From assembly GCF_003610995.1 (NCBI RefSeq), contig NZ_CP032543.1:6014001-6078000 (forward strand): a DNA stretch of 64,000 nt, in the 5' to 3' direction. Every line of letters starts with the position of its first letter. Positions within the stretch are counted from its first letter, which is position 1. The stretch is from Streptomyces griseus subsp. griseus (GTDB lineage Bacteria > Actinomycetota > Actinomycetes > Streptomycetales > Streptomycetaceae). Positions 45,267-53,832 of the stretch are shown here, piece by piece. The position numbers and the translations under genes are program-made. The notes below the pieces were generated by a model. The model had not been told where the DNA came from. It did not search any database and worked only from the letters and a program-made list of their open reading frames with translations.

Positions 45267-45926
45267 TTACGAAACCTGTGGCCCGCGCCGCTGCGGCAGC
45301 GTCACCACCGCCGCGTCCGTCGGGTCCGACGGCGGCAGCCCCGCGATCTGGCAGAGCAGATCACCCCAGGCCATCAGGTGCGACGCCGCGTCCGGCACCC
45401 CGCCCCGGCCCTCGCGCGGCGTCCACGAGGCCCGGATCTCGATCTGCGTCGCCGGACGGCGCGCGCCCAGCGCTCCGAAGTAGTGCGATCCGGCGCGTGT
45501 CACCGTCCCGCCGGCTTCCCCGTACGACAATCCGCGCGCGTCCAGCGCCCCGGTCAGCCAGGACCAGCACACCTCCGGCAGCAGCGGGTCGGCGGCCATC
45601 TCCGGCTCCAGCTCCGCGCGCACCAGCGTCACCAGCCGGAAGGCGCCCTGCCAGGCGTCGTGCCCCGCCGGATCGTGCAGCAGGACGAGCCGGCCGTCCG
45701 CGAGATCGTCCTCGCCGTCGACCACGGCCGCCTCCAGGGCGAACGCGTGGGGCGCCAGGCGCTGCGGGGGCCGCGTGGCCTCCACCTCCAGCTCCGGGCG
45801 GAGCCGGGCCGAGCGCAGCGCGTCGACCGCCGACCGGAACGCGGGCGGGACGGGAGGACCCTCCGCACTGTCCTTGCCGTCAGCGCCATCGGAATGATCG
45901 GAAAATTGTCCCTGAGCCGGAGCCAT
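45267..45926 (-). CDS. DUF3000 family protein
   Basis: 219 residues, soluble, no signal peptide. Recognised as the actinobacterial DUF3000 family by AFRSAVDALRSARLRPELEVEATRPPQRLAPHAFAL-type N-terminal block, the central LVTLVRAELEPEMAADPLLPEVCWSWL and the C-terminal SHLMAWGDLLCQIAGLPP. The function is unknown. It is divergent from hemE with 92 bp between them, a pairing that is conserved in Streptomyces and may reflect a shared promoter region. Confidence 0.85.
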   Translation of the reverse strand: MAPAQGQFSDHSDGADGKDSAEGPPVPPAFRSAVDALRSARLRPELEVEATRPPQRLAPHAFALEAAVVDGEDDLADGRLVLLHDPAGHDAWQGAFRLVTLVRAELEPEMAADPLLPEVCWSWLTGALDARGLSYGEAGGTVTRAGSHYFGALGARRPATQIEIRASWTPREGRGGVPDAASHLMAWGDLLCQIAGLPPSDPTDAAVVTLPQRRGPQVS

Positions 45927-46018
45927 GCCGGGAAGAGTAGGCGGAACGCGGGCCTCGTGCAGGGAGAGACACCCGTGCGGCGCCGGGCTCCTTCGCCATG
46001 CGTGCGAAGATTTGGTGC

Positions 46019-47104
46019 GTGAGTGCCAACACCAGCCCCTCGGGCCAGCAGACGACGACCGCCGCCAGCAACGACGCCACCCGCGACTCGGCGTTCCTCA
46101 AGGCCTGCCGGCGCGAACCCGTGCCGCACACGCCGGTCTGGTTCATGCGGCAGGCGGGGCGCTCGCTGCCCGAGTACCTGAAGGTCCGCGAGGGCATCGC
46201 GATGCTGGACTCCTGCATGATCCCGGAGCTGGTCACCGAGATCACCCTCCAGCCCGTGCGCCGCCACAAGGTCGACGCCGCGATCTACTTCAGCGACATC
46301 GTCGTCCCCCTGAAGGCCATCGGCATCGACCTCGACATCAAGCCCGGCGTCGGCCCGGTCATCGCCGAGCCGATCCGCACCCGCGCCGACCTGGCCCGGC
46401 TGCGTGACCTGACCCCCGAGGACGTCCCGTACGTCACCGAGGCCATCGGGATGCTCACCGCCGAGCTGGGCGCCACCCCGCTCATCGGCTTCGCCGGAGC
46501 CCCGTTCACGCTCGCCAGCTACCTCGTGGAGGGCGGCCCCTCGCGCAACCACGAGCGCACCAAGGCCATGATGTACGGCGACCCGCAGCTCTGGGCCGAC
46601 CTCGTGGACCGGCTCGCCGAGATCACCGGCGCCTTCCTCAAGGTCCAGATCGAGGCCGGCGCCTCTGCCGTGCAGCTCTTCGACTCCTGGGTCGGCGCAC
46701 TCGCCCCCGCCGACTACCGCCGCGCCGTGCTCCCCGCCTCCGCCAAGGTCTTCGACGCCGTCGCCCCGTACGGCGTGCCCCGCATCCACTTCGGCGTCGG
46801 CACCGGCGAGCTGCTCGGGCTGATGGGCGAGGCCGGGGCGGACGTCGTCGGCGTCGACTGGCGGGTCCCGCTGGACGAGGCCGCCCGCCGCGTCGGTCCC
46901 GGCAAGGCGCTCCAGGGCAACCTGGACCCGGCCGTGCTGTTCGCCCCCACCCCGGCGGTCGAGGAGAAGACCCGCGAGGTGCTGGACCAGGCCGCCGGTC
47001 TGGAGGGCCACATCTTCAACCTGGGCCACGGCGTGATGCCGTCGATGGACCCCGACGCGCTGACCCGGCTCGTCCGGTACGTGCAGGAGCAGACCGCGCG
47101 CTGA
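46019..47104 (+). CDS. hemE: Uroporphyrinogen decarboxylase
   Basis: 361 residues. HemE decarboxylates uroporphyrinogen III to coproporphyrinogen III. Signatures are [15 protein letters not shown] (substrate-binding Arg), YFSDIVVPL with the catalytic Asp, [12 protein letters not shown], and the C-terminal [15 protein letters not shown]. The GTG at 46019 is chosen because the preceding seven residues from an ATG at 45998 are not typical; neither start has a strong ribosome site. Coproporphyrinogen then feeds the hemG and hemQ products encoded 2.6 kb downstream. Confidence 0.95.
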   Translation: MSANTSPSGQQTTTAASNDATRDSAFLKACRREPVPHTPVWFMRQAGRSLPEYLKVREGIAMLDSCMIPELVTEITLQPVRRHKVDAAIYFSDIVVPLKAIGIDLDIKPGVGPVIAEPIRTRADLARLRDLTPEDVPYVTEAIGMLTAELGATPLIGFAGAPFTLASYLVEGGPSRNHERTKAMMYGDPQLWADLVDRLAEITGAFLKVQIEAGASAVQLFDSWVGALAPADYRRAVLPASAKVFDAVAPYGVPRIHFGVGTGELLGLMGEAGADVVGVDWRVPLDEAARRVGPGKALQGNLDPAVLFAPTPAVEEKTREVLDQAAGLEGHIFNLGHGVMPSMDPDALTRLVRYVQEQTAR

Positions 47105-47111
47105 GGACACC

Positions 47112-47144
47112 GGTCCCCGGGGGCTTCCGAGCCCCCCGGGGACC
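47112..47144. terminator. Bidirectional terminator between hemE and the flavoprotein gene
   Basis: GGTCCCCGGGGGCT pairs with AGCCCCCCGGGGACC with one bulge, between the convergent stops at 47104 and 47150. Confidence 0.8.
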
Positions 47145-47149
47145 ACCCG

Positions 47150-48538
47150 TCAGCTCCCCGCGCCCCGCACCGCGGCCACCGTCTTGCGGGCCGCCACCAG
47201 CACCGGGTCCCACACCGGTGAGAACGGCGGCGCATAGCCCAGGTCCAGCGCCGTCATCTGCTCCACCGTCATCCCGGCGGTCAGCGCCACCGCCGCCACG
47301 TCCACGCGCTTGGCCGACCCCTCCCGGCCCACGATCTGCACCCCGAGCAGCCGCCCCGTACGCAGCTCCGCGATCATCTTCACCGTCATGGGCTTCGCCC
47401 CCGGGTAGTACCCCGCCCGCTGCGTCGACTCCACGGTCGCCGTGACATAGCGCAGCCCGACCGCCCGGGCGTCCTTCTCCCGCAGCCCGGTCCGGGCGAT
47501 CTCCAGGTCGCAGACCTTGCTCACCGCCGTACCGACCACACCCGGGAACGTCCCGTAGCCGCCGCCGGCGTTCGAGCCGATGACCTGGCCGTGCTTGTTG
47601 GCGTGCGTGCCCAGGGCGATGTGGCGGGTGCGGCCCGCCACCAGGTCCATGACCTCCACGCAGTCGCCGCCCGCCCAGATGTTCTCGTGGCCCACCGCCC
47701 GCATCGCCAGGTCGGTGAGCAGGCCGCCGTGCGACCCGACCGTGAGACCCGCCTCCCGGGCCAGCTCCGCCTCCGGCTCCACGCCGATCCCGAGGACCAC
47801 CACGTCCGCCGGGTAGCTCCGCCCCTCGGTCACCACCTCGCTCGCCCGGCCGTCCGGACCGGTGAGGATCTCCGTGACGGAGGCGCCGTTGACCGTGGTG
47901 ATGCCGAGCCCGTCCATCGCCTCGTGGACCAGCGCGCCCATGTCCGGGTCGAGGGTCGCCATCGGCTGCTCGCCCCGGTTGAGGACCGTCACCTCGAAGC
48001 CGCGCTTCAGCATGGCCTCGGCCATCTCGACGCCGATGTACCCGGCGCCCACCACGACCGCCCGCCGGCGCCCCCCGGAGCCCACGGCGTCCAGCGAGTC
48101 CAGCAGCGCCTGCCCGTCGCCCAGGGTCTGCACCCCGTGCACGCCCGGCGCGTCGATGCCGGGCAGCGCCGGGCGGACCGGACGGGCGCCGGTGGCGATC
48201 ACCAGCTTGTCGAACCCCGTCCAGTACGCCTCCCCGCTCTCCCGGTCCACCGCCCGCACCCGCTGCCCCGCCACGTCGATCTCCGTGACCTCGGTGCGCA
48301 TGCGCAGATCGATGTCCCGCTCGCGGTGCTCCTCGGGCGTACGGGCGATGAGGTCGTCGGGCCCCGCCACGTCCCCGCTCACCCAGTACGGGATGCCGCA
48401 CGCGGAGTACGAGGTGAACTCGCCGCGCTCGAAGGCGATGATCTCCAGCTCGTCCGGCTTCCTGAGCCTGCGGGCCTGCGACGCGGCGGACATGCCCGCC
48501 GCGTCGCCGCCGATGACCACGAGTCGCTCCGCTGCCAT
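47150..48538 (-). CDS. FAD-dependent pyridine nucleotide-disulfide oxidoreductase (CoA-disulfide reductase/NADH oxidase-like)
   Basis: 462 residues. FAD-binding GGDAAGMSAASQ at 10-21, the single redox Cys47 in SYSACGIPYW (a hallmark of the CoADR/Nox/Npx branch, in place of a CxxxxC disulfide), an NAD-binding VVVGAGYIGVEMAEAM segment and a second FAD motif IWAGGDCVEV. The C-terminal dimer domain is complete. Such enzymes reduce CoA disulfide or polysulfides, or act as NADH oxidases. The ATG at 48538 has GGGGA upstream. It follows the DUF4349 gene by 43 bp and may be co-transcribed with it. Confidence 0.88.
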   Translation of the reverse strand: MAAERLVVIGGDAAGMSAASQARRLRKPDELEIIAFERGEFTSYSACGIPYWVSGDVAGPDDLIARTPEEHRERDIDLRMRTEVTEIDVAGQRVRAVDRESGEAYWTGFDKLVIATGARPVRPALPGIDAPGVHGVQTLGDGQALLDSLDAVGSGGRRRAVVVGAGYIGVEMAEAMLKRGFEVTVLNRGEQPMATLDPDMGALVHEAMDGLGITTVNGASVTEILTGPDGRASEVVTEGRSYPADVVVLGIGVEPEAELAREAGLTVGSHGGLLTDLAMRAVGHENIWAGGDCVEVMDLVAGRTRHIALGTHANKHGQVIGSNAGGGYGTFPGVVGTAVSKVCDLEIARTGLREKDARAVGLRYVTATVESTQRAGYYPGAKPMTVKMIAELRTGRLLGVQIVGREGSAKRVDVAAVALTAGMTVEQMTALDLGYAPPFSPVWDPVLVAARKTVAAVRGAGS

Positions 48539-48581
48539 TCCGGGTCCCCTTCGCCGTATCAGGGAGCCCACGCTACGGCGC

Positions 48582-49598
48582 TCAGGGAGTGGGCGCGGTC
48601 TCCGGCTCCGGCTTCGGGGCCGGCGGGGCCGTCCGGGCCGTGCGCCGGGCACGCAGCACCCGCCACACCACCACCAGCAGCGCCGCCGTCACCAGGAACG
48701 GGGCGCTCGCGCCGATCGCCACCGCGATCCACCGGAACATCGTCACGAACGCGTCCCAGCCGCCGCCCAGCGCGTCCAGGAACCCCGGGTCGTCGTCCTC
48801 CCCGCCCGTGCGCGGGGCGTCCGGCTCGTTCAGGTCCAGCGTGATCGTCGCCAGCGAGGTGCGGTCCTTCAGGCTCGCCTGCCGGGTCAGCAGCGACTCC
48901 AGATCGGCCTGACGGTTGCTCAGCTCGCCTTCCAGGGCCACGACATCGGTGAGCTTCTCCGCTTTGTCCATCAGCTCCCGTACCCGGGTCACGCTCGCGC
49001 GCTGGGTGGCGATCCGGCTCTCCACGTCGACGACCTGGTCGGTGACGTCCTTCGCGTTCGAGGAGCGGGAGAGCAGCTTCCCGGCGCCGGTGAGCTCGCG
49101 CAGCACCTCATGGTAGCTGTCCTGCGGCACACGCAGCACGAGGTGCGATGACTCGTGCTCGTCGTCGATCCGCTCGGTGTTCTCGGTGGCCACCAGACCC
49201 CCGCTCGCCTCCACCGCGCTCCGGGCCGCCGCGGCCGCCTTGGGCGCGCTCCTCACCTCGACGGAGAGCTCGGTGGTCCGGATGACCTGGCTCCCCGCGG
49301 CCCCCGGTTTCGGCGCCTTGTCCTGCCGCTCGCCGCTCTTCGCCACCTCGGGAGCGGCGGAGGCCGCCGAGTCGCCCGGGGCGTACTGCTCGCCCACGAT
49401 CCCCCTCTGCGCGGCGCCCGCCTTGAGGTCCCGCCCCCCGCCCGCGTCGGACGCGGCGTCGCCGGAGGCCCCGCACCCGCCGACGAGCAGCACCGCGCCG
49501 AGCGCACCCGCCGCCAGAGCGGCACGGAGACGGGAGCGGCGGTGGTGTGCCGCACGCGGCGGACGGGCGAGGAAGCGAGCGTCGATATCGCTGTTCAC
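48582..49598 (-). CDS. DUF4349 domain lipoprotein
   Basis: 338 residues. An N-terminal lipoprotein signal with lipobox LVGGC (Cys42) is followed by an Ala/Gly-rich linker, the DUF4349 domain from about 105 (IRTTELSVEVRSAPKAAAAA, SSHLVLRVPQDSYHEVL), a coiled coil near 185-245 (SRIATQRASVTRVRELMDK), and a C-terminal transmembrane helix at about 278-305 with a basic tail. Thus it could be tethered at both ends. The function of DUF4349 is unknown. The GTG at 49598 has GGGGGA seven bases upstream. It is divergent from hemG. Confidence 0.85.
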   Translation of the reverse strand: MNSDIDARFLARPPRAAHHRRSRLRAALAAGALGAVLLVGGCGASGDAASDAGGGRDLKAGAAQRGIVGEQYAPGDSAASAAPEVAKSGERQDKAPKPGAAGSQVIRTTELSVEVRSAPKAAAAARSAVEASGGLVATENTERIDDEHESSHLVLRVPQDSYHEVLRELTGAGKLLSRSSNAKDVTDQVVDVESRIATQRASVTRVRELMDKAEKLTDVVALEGELSNRQADLESLLTRQASLKDRTSLATITLDLNEPDAPRTGGEDDDPGFLDALGGGWDAFVTMFRWIAVAIGASAPFLVTAALLVVVWRVLRARRTARTAPPAPKPEPETAPTP

Positions 49599-49723
49599 AG
49601 CAGGTCCCCCAGGACGCTTGTCGGTACTGCCGGTTCGACGTGGGCCCTCCCGAACCGGTTTCCGGGCGCGGGTTTCGAAGTGGTCACGGCCGGGACCCGG
49701 CAGGCGTTTGAGAGAGTGGACCC

Positions 49724-51211
49724 ATGCAGCGTTCACATCAGGATGCGGACCCGCCCGTGCGCCATGTCGTCGTCATCGGCGGCGGCATCGCCGGACTGGC
49801 CGCCGCCCACCGCCTGGTCGCCACCGGCCTGCGGGTCACGCTCCTGGAGGCCACCGACCGGCTCGGCGGCAAGCTCATGACCGGCGAGGTCGCGGGCGTC
49901 CAGGTCGACCTCGGCGCCGAGTCGGTGCTGGCCCGCCGCCCCGAGGCCGTCGGCCTGGCCGAGGCGGTGGGCCTCGGCGACCGCCTCCAGCCGCCCGCCA
50001 CCGCGACCGCCTCCCTCTGGACCCGCGACGCGCTGCGCCCGATGCCCAAGGGGCACGTGATGGGCGTCCCCGGCGACCCGGCCGCCCTCGACGGGGTGCT
50101 CTCGCCCGAAGGCCTCGCCCGGATCGCCGAGGAGCGCGACCTCACCCCGACGCCCGTCGGCGACGACGTGGCGGTCGGCGCGTACGTCGCCGACCGGCTC
50201 GGCCGCGAGGTCGTCGACCGGCTGGTGGAGCCCCTCCTCGGCGGGGTCTACGCGGGCGACGCCTACCGGATCTCGCTGCGCGCCGCCGTACCCCAGCTCT
50301 TCGAAGCGGTGAAGGAGGGCGGCCCGCTGCTGGAGGCCGTCCGCCGCATCCAGGAGCGGGCCGCGGCCCGCCAGCAGACCGGGCCCGTCTTCCAGGGCAT
50401 CGAGGGCGGCATCGGCACCCTCCCGGCCGCCGTGGCCGCGGCCGTACGGGCCTCCGGCGGGCAGATCCTCACCGAGACCCCGGTCCTCGGCCTGACTTGT
50501 ACGGAGGCGGGCTGGGCGGTCCGCACCGACACCGGCCTGATCACCGCCGACGGCATCGTCCTGGCCACCCCGGCCTGGTCCGCCGCCTCCCTGCTCACCG
50601 CCGAGTCCCCGGCGGCCTCCGCCGAGTTGGCCGGTGTCGAGTACGCGTCGATGGCCCTGGTCACCCTGGCCTTCCGGCGTACCGACATCGAGGCGTACGA
50701 AGCCCTGCGCGGCCGCTCCGGCTTCCTCGTCCCGCCGGTCGACGGCCGCACCATCAAGGCCTCCACCTTCTCCAGCAACAAGTGGCAGTGGGTGGCCGAC
50801 GCCGCCCCCGGCCTCTTCGTGCTCCGCACCTCCGTCGGCCGCTACGGCGAGGAGGACCACCTGCACCGCGAGGACGGCGAACTCGTCGCCGTATCCCTGC
50901 GAGATCTCGCGGCGGCCACCGGACTGGCCGCACGCCCGGTCGACAGCGAGGTGACCCGCTGGATCGGCGGACTGCCGCAGTACCCGGTCGGCCACCACAC
51001 CCGCGTCGCCCGCATCCGCGACGAGGTGGCGAAACTGCCCGCCCTGCGGGTCTGCGGCGCCGTCTACGACGGGGTCGGCATCCCCGCCTGCATCGCGAGC
51101 GCCCAGCGGGCGGCCGACGAGATCGCGGGCGAGTTCGAGGAGAGGATCGCGGGGGAGATCATCGCCACGCCCACCCTGGTTCAGGGCACCGGGAGCGAGG
51201 CGGGACAATAG
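49724..51211 (+). CDS. hemG: Coproporphyrinogen/protoporphyrinogen oxidase, HemY-type
   Basis: 495 residues. An FAD-dependent amine-oxidase-fold enzyme with the dinucleotide motif [17 protein letters not shown] at residues 15-31, [16 protein letters not shown] behind it, and the C-terminal FAD-closing segment [22 protein letters not shown]. In Actinobacteria the HemY homologue oxidises coproporphyrinogen III to coproporphyrin III (CgoX activity), followed by ferrochelation and HemQ decarboxylation. It is four bases upstream of hemQ, forming a two-gene operon. Confidence 0.93.
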   Translation: MQRSHQDADPPVRHVVVIGGGIAGLAAAHRLVATGLRVTLLEATDRLGGKLMTGEVAGVQVDLGAESVLARRPEAVGLAEAVGLGDRLQPPATATASLWTRDALRPMPKGHVMGVPGDPAALDGVLSPEGLARIAEERDLTPTPVGDDVAVGAYVADRLGREVVDRLVEPLLGGVYAGDAYRISLRAAVPQLFEAVKEGGPLLEAVRRIQERAAARQQTGPVFQGIEGGIGTLPAAVAAAVRASGGQILTETPVLGLTCTEAGWAVRTDTGLITADGIVLATPAWSAASLLTAESPAASAELAGVEYASMALVTLAFRRTDIEAYEALRGRSGFLVPPVDGRTIKASTFSSNKWQWVADAAPGLFVLRTSVGRYGEEDHLHREDGELVAVSLRDLAAATGLAARPVDSEVTRWIGGLPQYPVGHHTRVARIRDEVAKLPALRVCGAVYDGVGIPACIASAQRAADEIAGEFEERIAGEIIATPTLVQGTGSEAGQ

Positions 51212-51215
51212 CCGT

Positions 51216-51944
51216 ATGAGTGCTCCTGAGACTGTGACATCCAGCAAGAGTCCGAACGCCGGAAAGAAGGCCAAGGACCTCAACGAGGTCATCCGCTACA
51301 CGCTCTGGTCGGTCTTCAAACTGCGCGACGTACTGCCGCTGGACCGGACGGGATACGCGGACGAGGTCCAGGAGCTGTTCGACCAGCTCGCGGCGGAGGA
51401 CATCACCGTGCGCGGCACCTACGACGTCTCCGGTCTGCGCGCGGACGCGGACCTGATGATCTGGTGGCACGCGGAGACCTCGGACGAGCTCCAGGAGGCG
51501 TACAACCTCTTCCGCCGCACCAAGCTCGGGCGCGCTCTGGAACCGGTCTGGTCGAACATGGCCCTGCACCGGCCCGCCGAGTTCAACAAGTCGCACGTTC
51601 CGGCGTTCCTCGCCGACGAGACGCCCCGCGACTACATCAGCGTCTACCCCTTCGTACGGTCCTACGACTGGTACCTGCTGCCCGACGAGGACCGCCGCCG
51701 CATGCTCGCGGACCACGGCAAGATGGCCCGGGGCTACCCCGACGTCCGCGCCAACACCGTCGCCTCGTTCTCGCTCGGCGACTACGAGTGGGTCCTCGCC
51801 TTCGAGGCGGACGAGCTGTACCGCATCGTCGACCTGATGCGCCACCTGCGCGCCTCCGAGGCACGGCTCCACGTGCGCGAGGAGGTCCCGTTCTACACGG
51901 GCCGCAGGAGGAGCGTCGCAGACCTGGTGGCCGGGCTCGCATAG
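51216..51944 (+). CDS. hemQ: Coproheme decarboxylase (HemQ/ChdC, chlorite dismutase family)
   Basis: 242 residues. The chlorite-dismutase fold is recognised by [31 protein letters not shown] and [11 protein letters not shown]. The proximal heme ligand is His167 in [18 protein letters not shown], and Tyr144 in [11 protein letters not shown] is the likely radical-forming residue. ChdC decarboxylates coproheme to protoheme b using peroxide, the final step of the coproporphyrin-dependent pathway. The distal Arg of true chlorite dismutases is not expected in this branch. The gene is tightly linked to hemG. Confidence 0.94.
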   Translation: MSAPETVTSSKSPNAGKKAKDLNEVIRYTLWSVFKLRDVLPLDRTGYADEVQELFDQLAAEDITVRGTYDVSGLRADADLMIWWHAETSDELQEAYNLFRRTKLGRALEPVWSNMALHRPAEFNKSHVPAFLADETPRDYISVYPFVRSYDWYLLPDEDRRRMLADHGKMARGYPDVRANTVASFSLGDYEWVLAFEADELYRIVDLMRHLRASEARLHVREEVPFYTGRRRSVADLVAGLA

Positions 51945-52042
51945 CCAGCGAGTTCCCGCACCACCCCAACCCGGAAGATCAGAAGACGGGCACCAGGCAC
52001 CGACCGTGCCGCCCGCCGTTCCAGCGACACCGGGTTCGGCTT

Positions 52043-52085
52043 CGGGCCCTGTCGGAGTGCACCCGCTGCACTCCGACAGGGCCCG
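52043..52085 (+). terminator. Terminator of the hemG-hemQ operon
   Basis: CGGGCCCTGTCGGAGTGCA pairs perfectly with TGCACTCCGACAGGGCCCG across a five-base loop, about 100 bp after hemQ. Confidence 0.85.
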
Positions 52086-52197
52086 TCCGCGCTCCAGGTT
52101 CGGTTGTCGACGCGGCCGACGGGTGGCCGGCCGTCGAGGCCGTGCGCCGGTGACGGTCGCGGGGCGAAGGAACCGGAACGGCCCGGTGGCTCGGGGC

Positions 52198-53070
52198 CTA
52201 GCCGGCTTGCGTGAGCGCGCGCAGTTGTCCGGCCAGCCGGTCCAGCTCGGCGGCCGTCGCGGGAGAGGTGTCGCTGAGTCCGCTGCGGACGGCGGTCCGG
52301 CTGCGCAGGAAGCGCCTCAGCAGGGGCACGAGCACCCCTTCCGGCACTTTGTCCAGTGCGCCGAACGGTCGCGGGACCGGCGGTGTCGGCAGGGCGGCCA
52401 GGTTCTGGCGCATGAGGCGGAGCATCGCGCGCACGGCGTCGGAATCCTCGGCCAGAGCCGCCGGGCCGCCCGCCGTGTACGCGGCCCGGCCGAGCGGCAC
52501 CGAGAACGCGGCGTGGGTCTTGAGCCAGGCGTCCATCCGGGGCTCGGCCTTCGTATTGACGCCGGCGGCCCGGAAGACGCGGACGATCCGTTCCAGCCGC
52601 GGGGTGGTGCGCCCGTCGGGCTCACCGATCGGCATGGCGACCCGGTCGGTCACGGGGTTGCTCGCGCGGTGGCGGACCACGTCGCCGTCCATGGTGCCGC
52701 CGACGGCAGGGAAGCCGAGCAGCACGCGCCCCCGGCCGACCACCTCTTCCAGCGGCTGTGCGCCGGCCGCCCAGTTGTGCAGGAACAGCACATCGCCGCC
52801 GAAGCCGGCCAGTGACTCCAGCACCGCGTCCACCTGATGGGTGCGGACGGTGACGGCGGCCAGGTCGTACCCGTCCGCCGCGTGCTCGACCACCGGGACC
52901 GGCACCTGCCGGACGACGGGGCTGTCCTCCTCGGCGAGTCGCACACCGTGCCGCCGCAGGGACTCCAGCCGTCGGCCCCTGGCCAGCAGCGAGACGTCGG
53001 CCCCGGCCTCGTGGAGCTGGGCCGCGAGCAGGCTGCCGCACACCCCGGCGCCATGGACGAGCAGTTTCAT
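52198..53070 (-). CDS. Ketopantoate reductase (ApbA/PanE)-family protein
   Basis: 290 residues with the NADPH-binding N-terminus LLVHGAGVCGSLLAAQL (GAGxxG at 6-11) and DVSLLARGRRLESLR, then the helical C-terminal domain with Lys and Asn contacts (AWLKTHAAFSVPLG). It may be a PanE-like reductase of pantothenate synthesis, but many ApbA/PanE relatives act on other 2-keto acids, and its position opposite a TetR gene rather than pan genes makes a stress- or substrate-induced role more likely. The ATG at 53070 is where homology begins. Confidence 0.8.
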   Translation of the reverse strand: MKLLVHGAGVCGSLLAAQLHEAGADVSLLARGRRLESLRRHGVRLAEEDSPVVRQVPVPVVEHAADGYDLAAVTVRTHQVDAVLESLAGFGGDVLFLHNWAAGAQPLEEVVGRGRVLLGFPAVGGTMDGDVVRHRASNPVTDRVAMPIGEPDGRTTPRLERIVRVFRAAGVNTKAEPRMDAWLKTHAAFSVPLGRAAYTAGGPAALAEDSDAVRAMLRLMRQNLAALPTPPVPRPFGALDKVPEGVLVPLLRRFLRSRTAVRSGLSDTSPATAAELDRLAGQLRALTQAG

Positions 53071-53091
53071 GCGATCACATCCGCCTAAGTC

Positions 53092-53103
53092 AAACGTTCG
53101 TTT
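53092..53103. promoter_or_regulatory. TetR-type operator between the reductase and tetR
   Basis: The palindrome AAACG-TT-CGTTT lies in the 60-bp gap between the divergent genes, 22 bp from one start and 28 bp from the other. This layout suggests the TetR protein controls both genes. Confidence 0.6.
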
Positions 53104-53130
53104 CAATCAGTCGTCTGTACAGTACGGCAC

Positions 53131-53763
53131 ATGGTGCTTCCCGATACCCGGAGCAACGTTCTCGACGCTGCCGAACGCCTCTTCGCCGAGAACGGCTACC
53201 GCGGGACCTCGGTCCGCGCGATCACCAACCTCGCCGGGGCCAACCTGGCCGCTGTGGCCTATCACTTCGGGTCGAAGGCGGAACTCATGGCGGCGGTGGC
53301 CCGCCGCGTCGCCGGGCCCATCAACAGGGCCCAGCACGCCCGGCTCGACGAGGCTCTCGCGAAGAACGCGGACCCGGACGTCGCCGACCTCGTGGAAGCC
53401 TTCGTCGGCCCCCTGTTCGACGAGATGCCCGCCGACGACGCCGACGGAGCCCGCACGTCCCGGCTGATCATGACGATCCTCAGCGATCCGGCCGAAGAGG
53501 CCCGCAGCTGGACCGGACCGGACGAAGCCGCCGTCCGTGAGCGGTTCCTGTCGGCCTTCACCCGCGCACTGCCGGGCGTTGCCCCGCAGGAGCTGTGGTT
53601 CCGGCTGCGGGGAGTCCTCGCCGTGACGGCCGTGGACCGCGTCGAGGTCCACAACCAGCCGACCCCCGGCTGCTCCACGGCAGCGGGGGAGGATGCCAAG
53701 CGCTGGGCGATCACGTTCCTGACGGCGGCGATGAGCGCCCCGGCGACCGAAACCGTTCGCTAG
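53131..53763 (+). CDS. TetR/AcrR-family transcriptional regulator
   Basis: 210 residues. The N-terminal helix-turn-helix at about 6-55 is clear (VLDAAERLFAENGYRGTSVRAITNLAGANLAAVAYHFGSKAEL). The C-terminal helical part resembles the TetR_C_33/CecR-like domain. Divergent from the ApbA/PanE-like reductase with a shared palindromic operator, so it is probably an autorepressor that releases when a small ligand of the reductase pathway binds. Confidence 0.9.
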   Translation: MVLPDTRSNVLDAAERLFAENGYRGTSVRAITNLAGANLAAVAYHFGSKAELMAAVARRVAGPINRAQHARLDEALAKNADPDVADLVEAFVGPLFDEMPADDADGARTSRLIMTILSDPAEEARSWTGPDEAAVRERFLSAFTRALPGVAPQELWFRLRGVLAVTAVDRVEVHNQPTPGCSTAAGEDAKRWAITFLTAAMSAPATETVR

Positions 53764-53832
53764 GCCGTTTCGCCGCCCGCGTTCCGGGCCACGGCGGGCC
53801 GGACACGGCGCACGCCCTCGCCGCCGGTACGG

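Noticed and set aside
52198..53070. Firm assignment of the ApbA/PanE-like gene as panE of pantothenate synthesis
   Set aside because: No pan genes nearby and a TetR regulator with a shared operator; the family is functionally broad.
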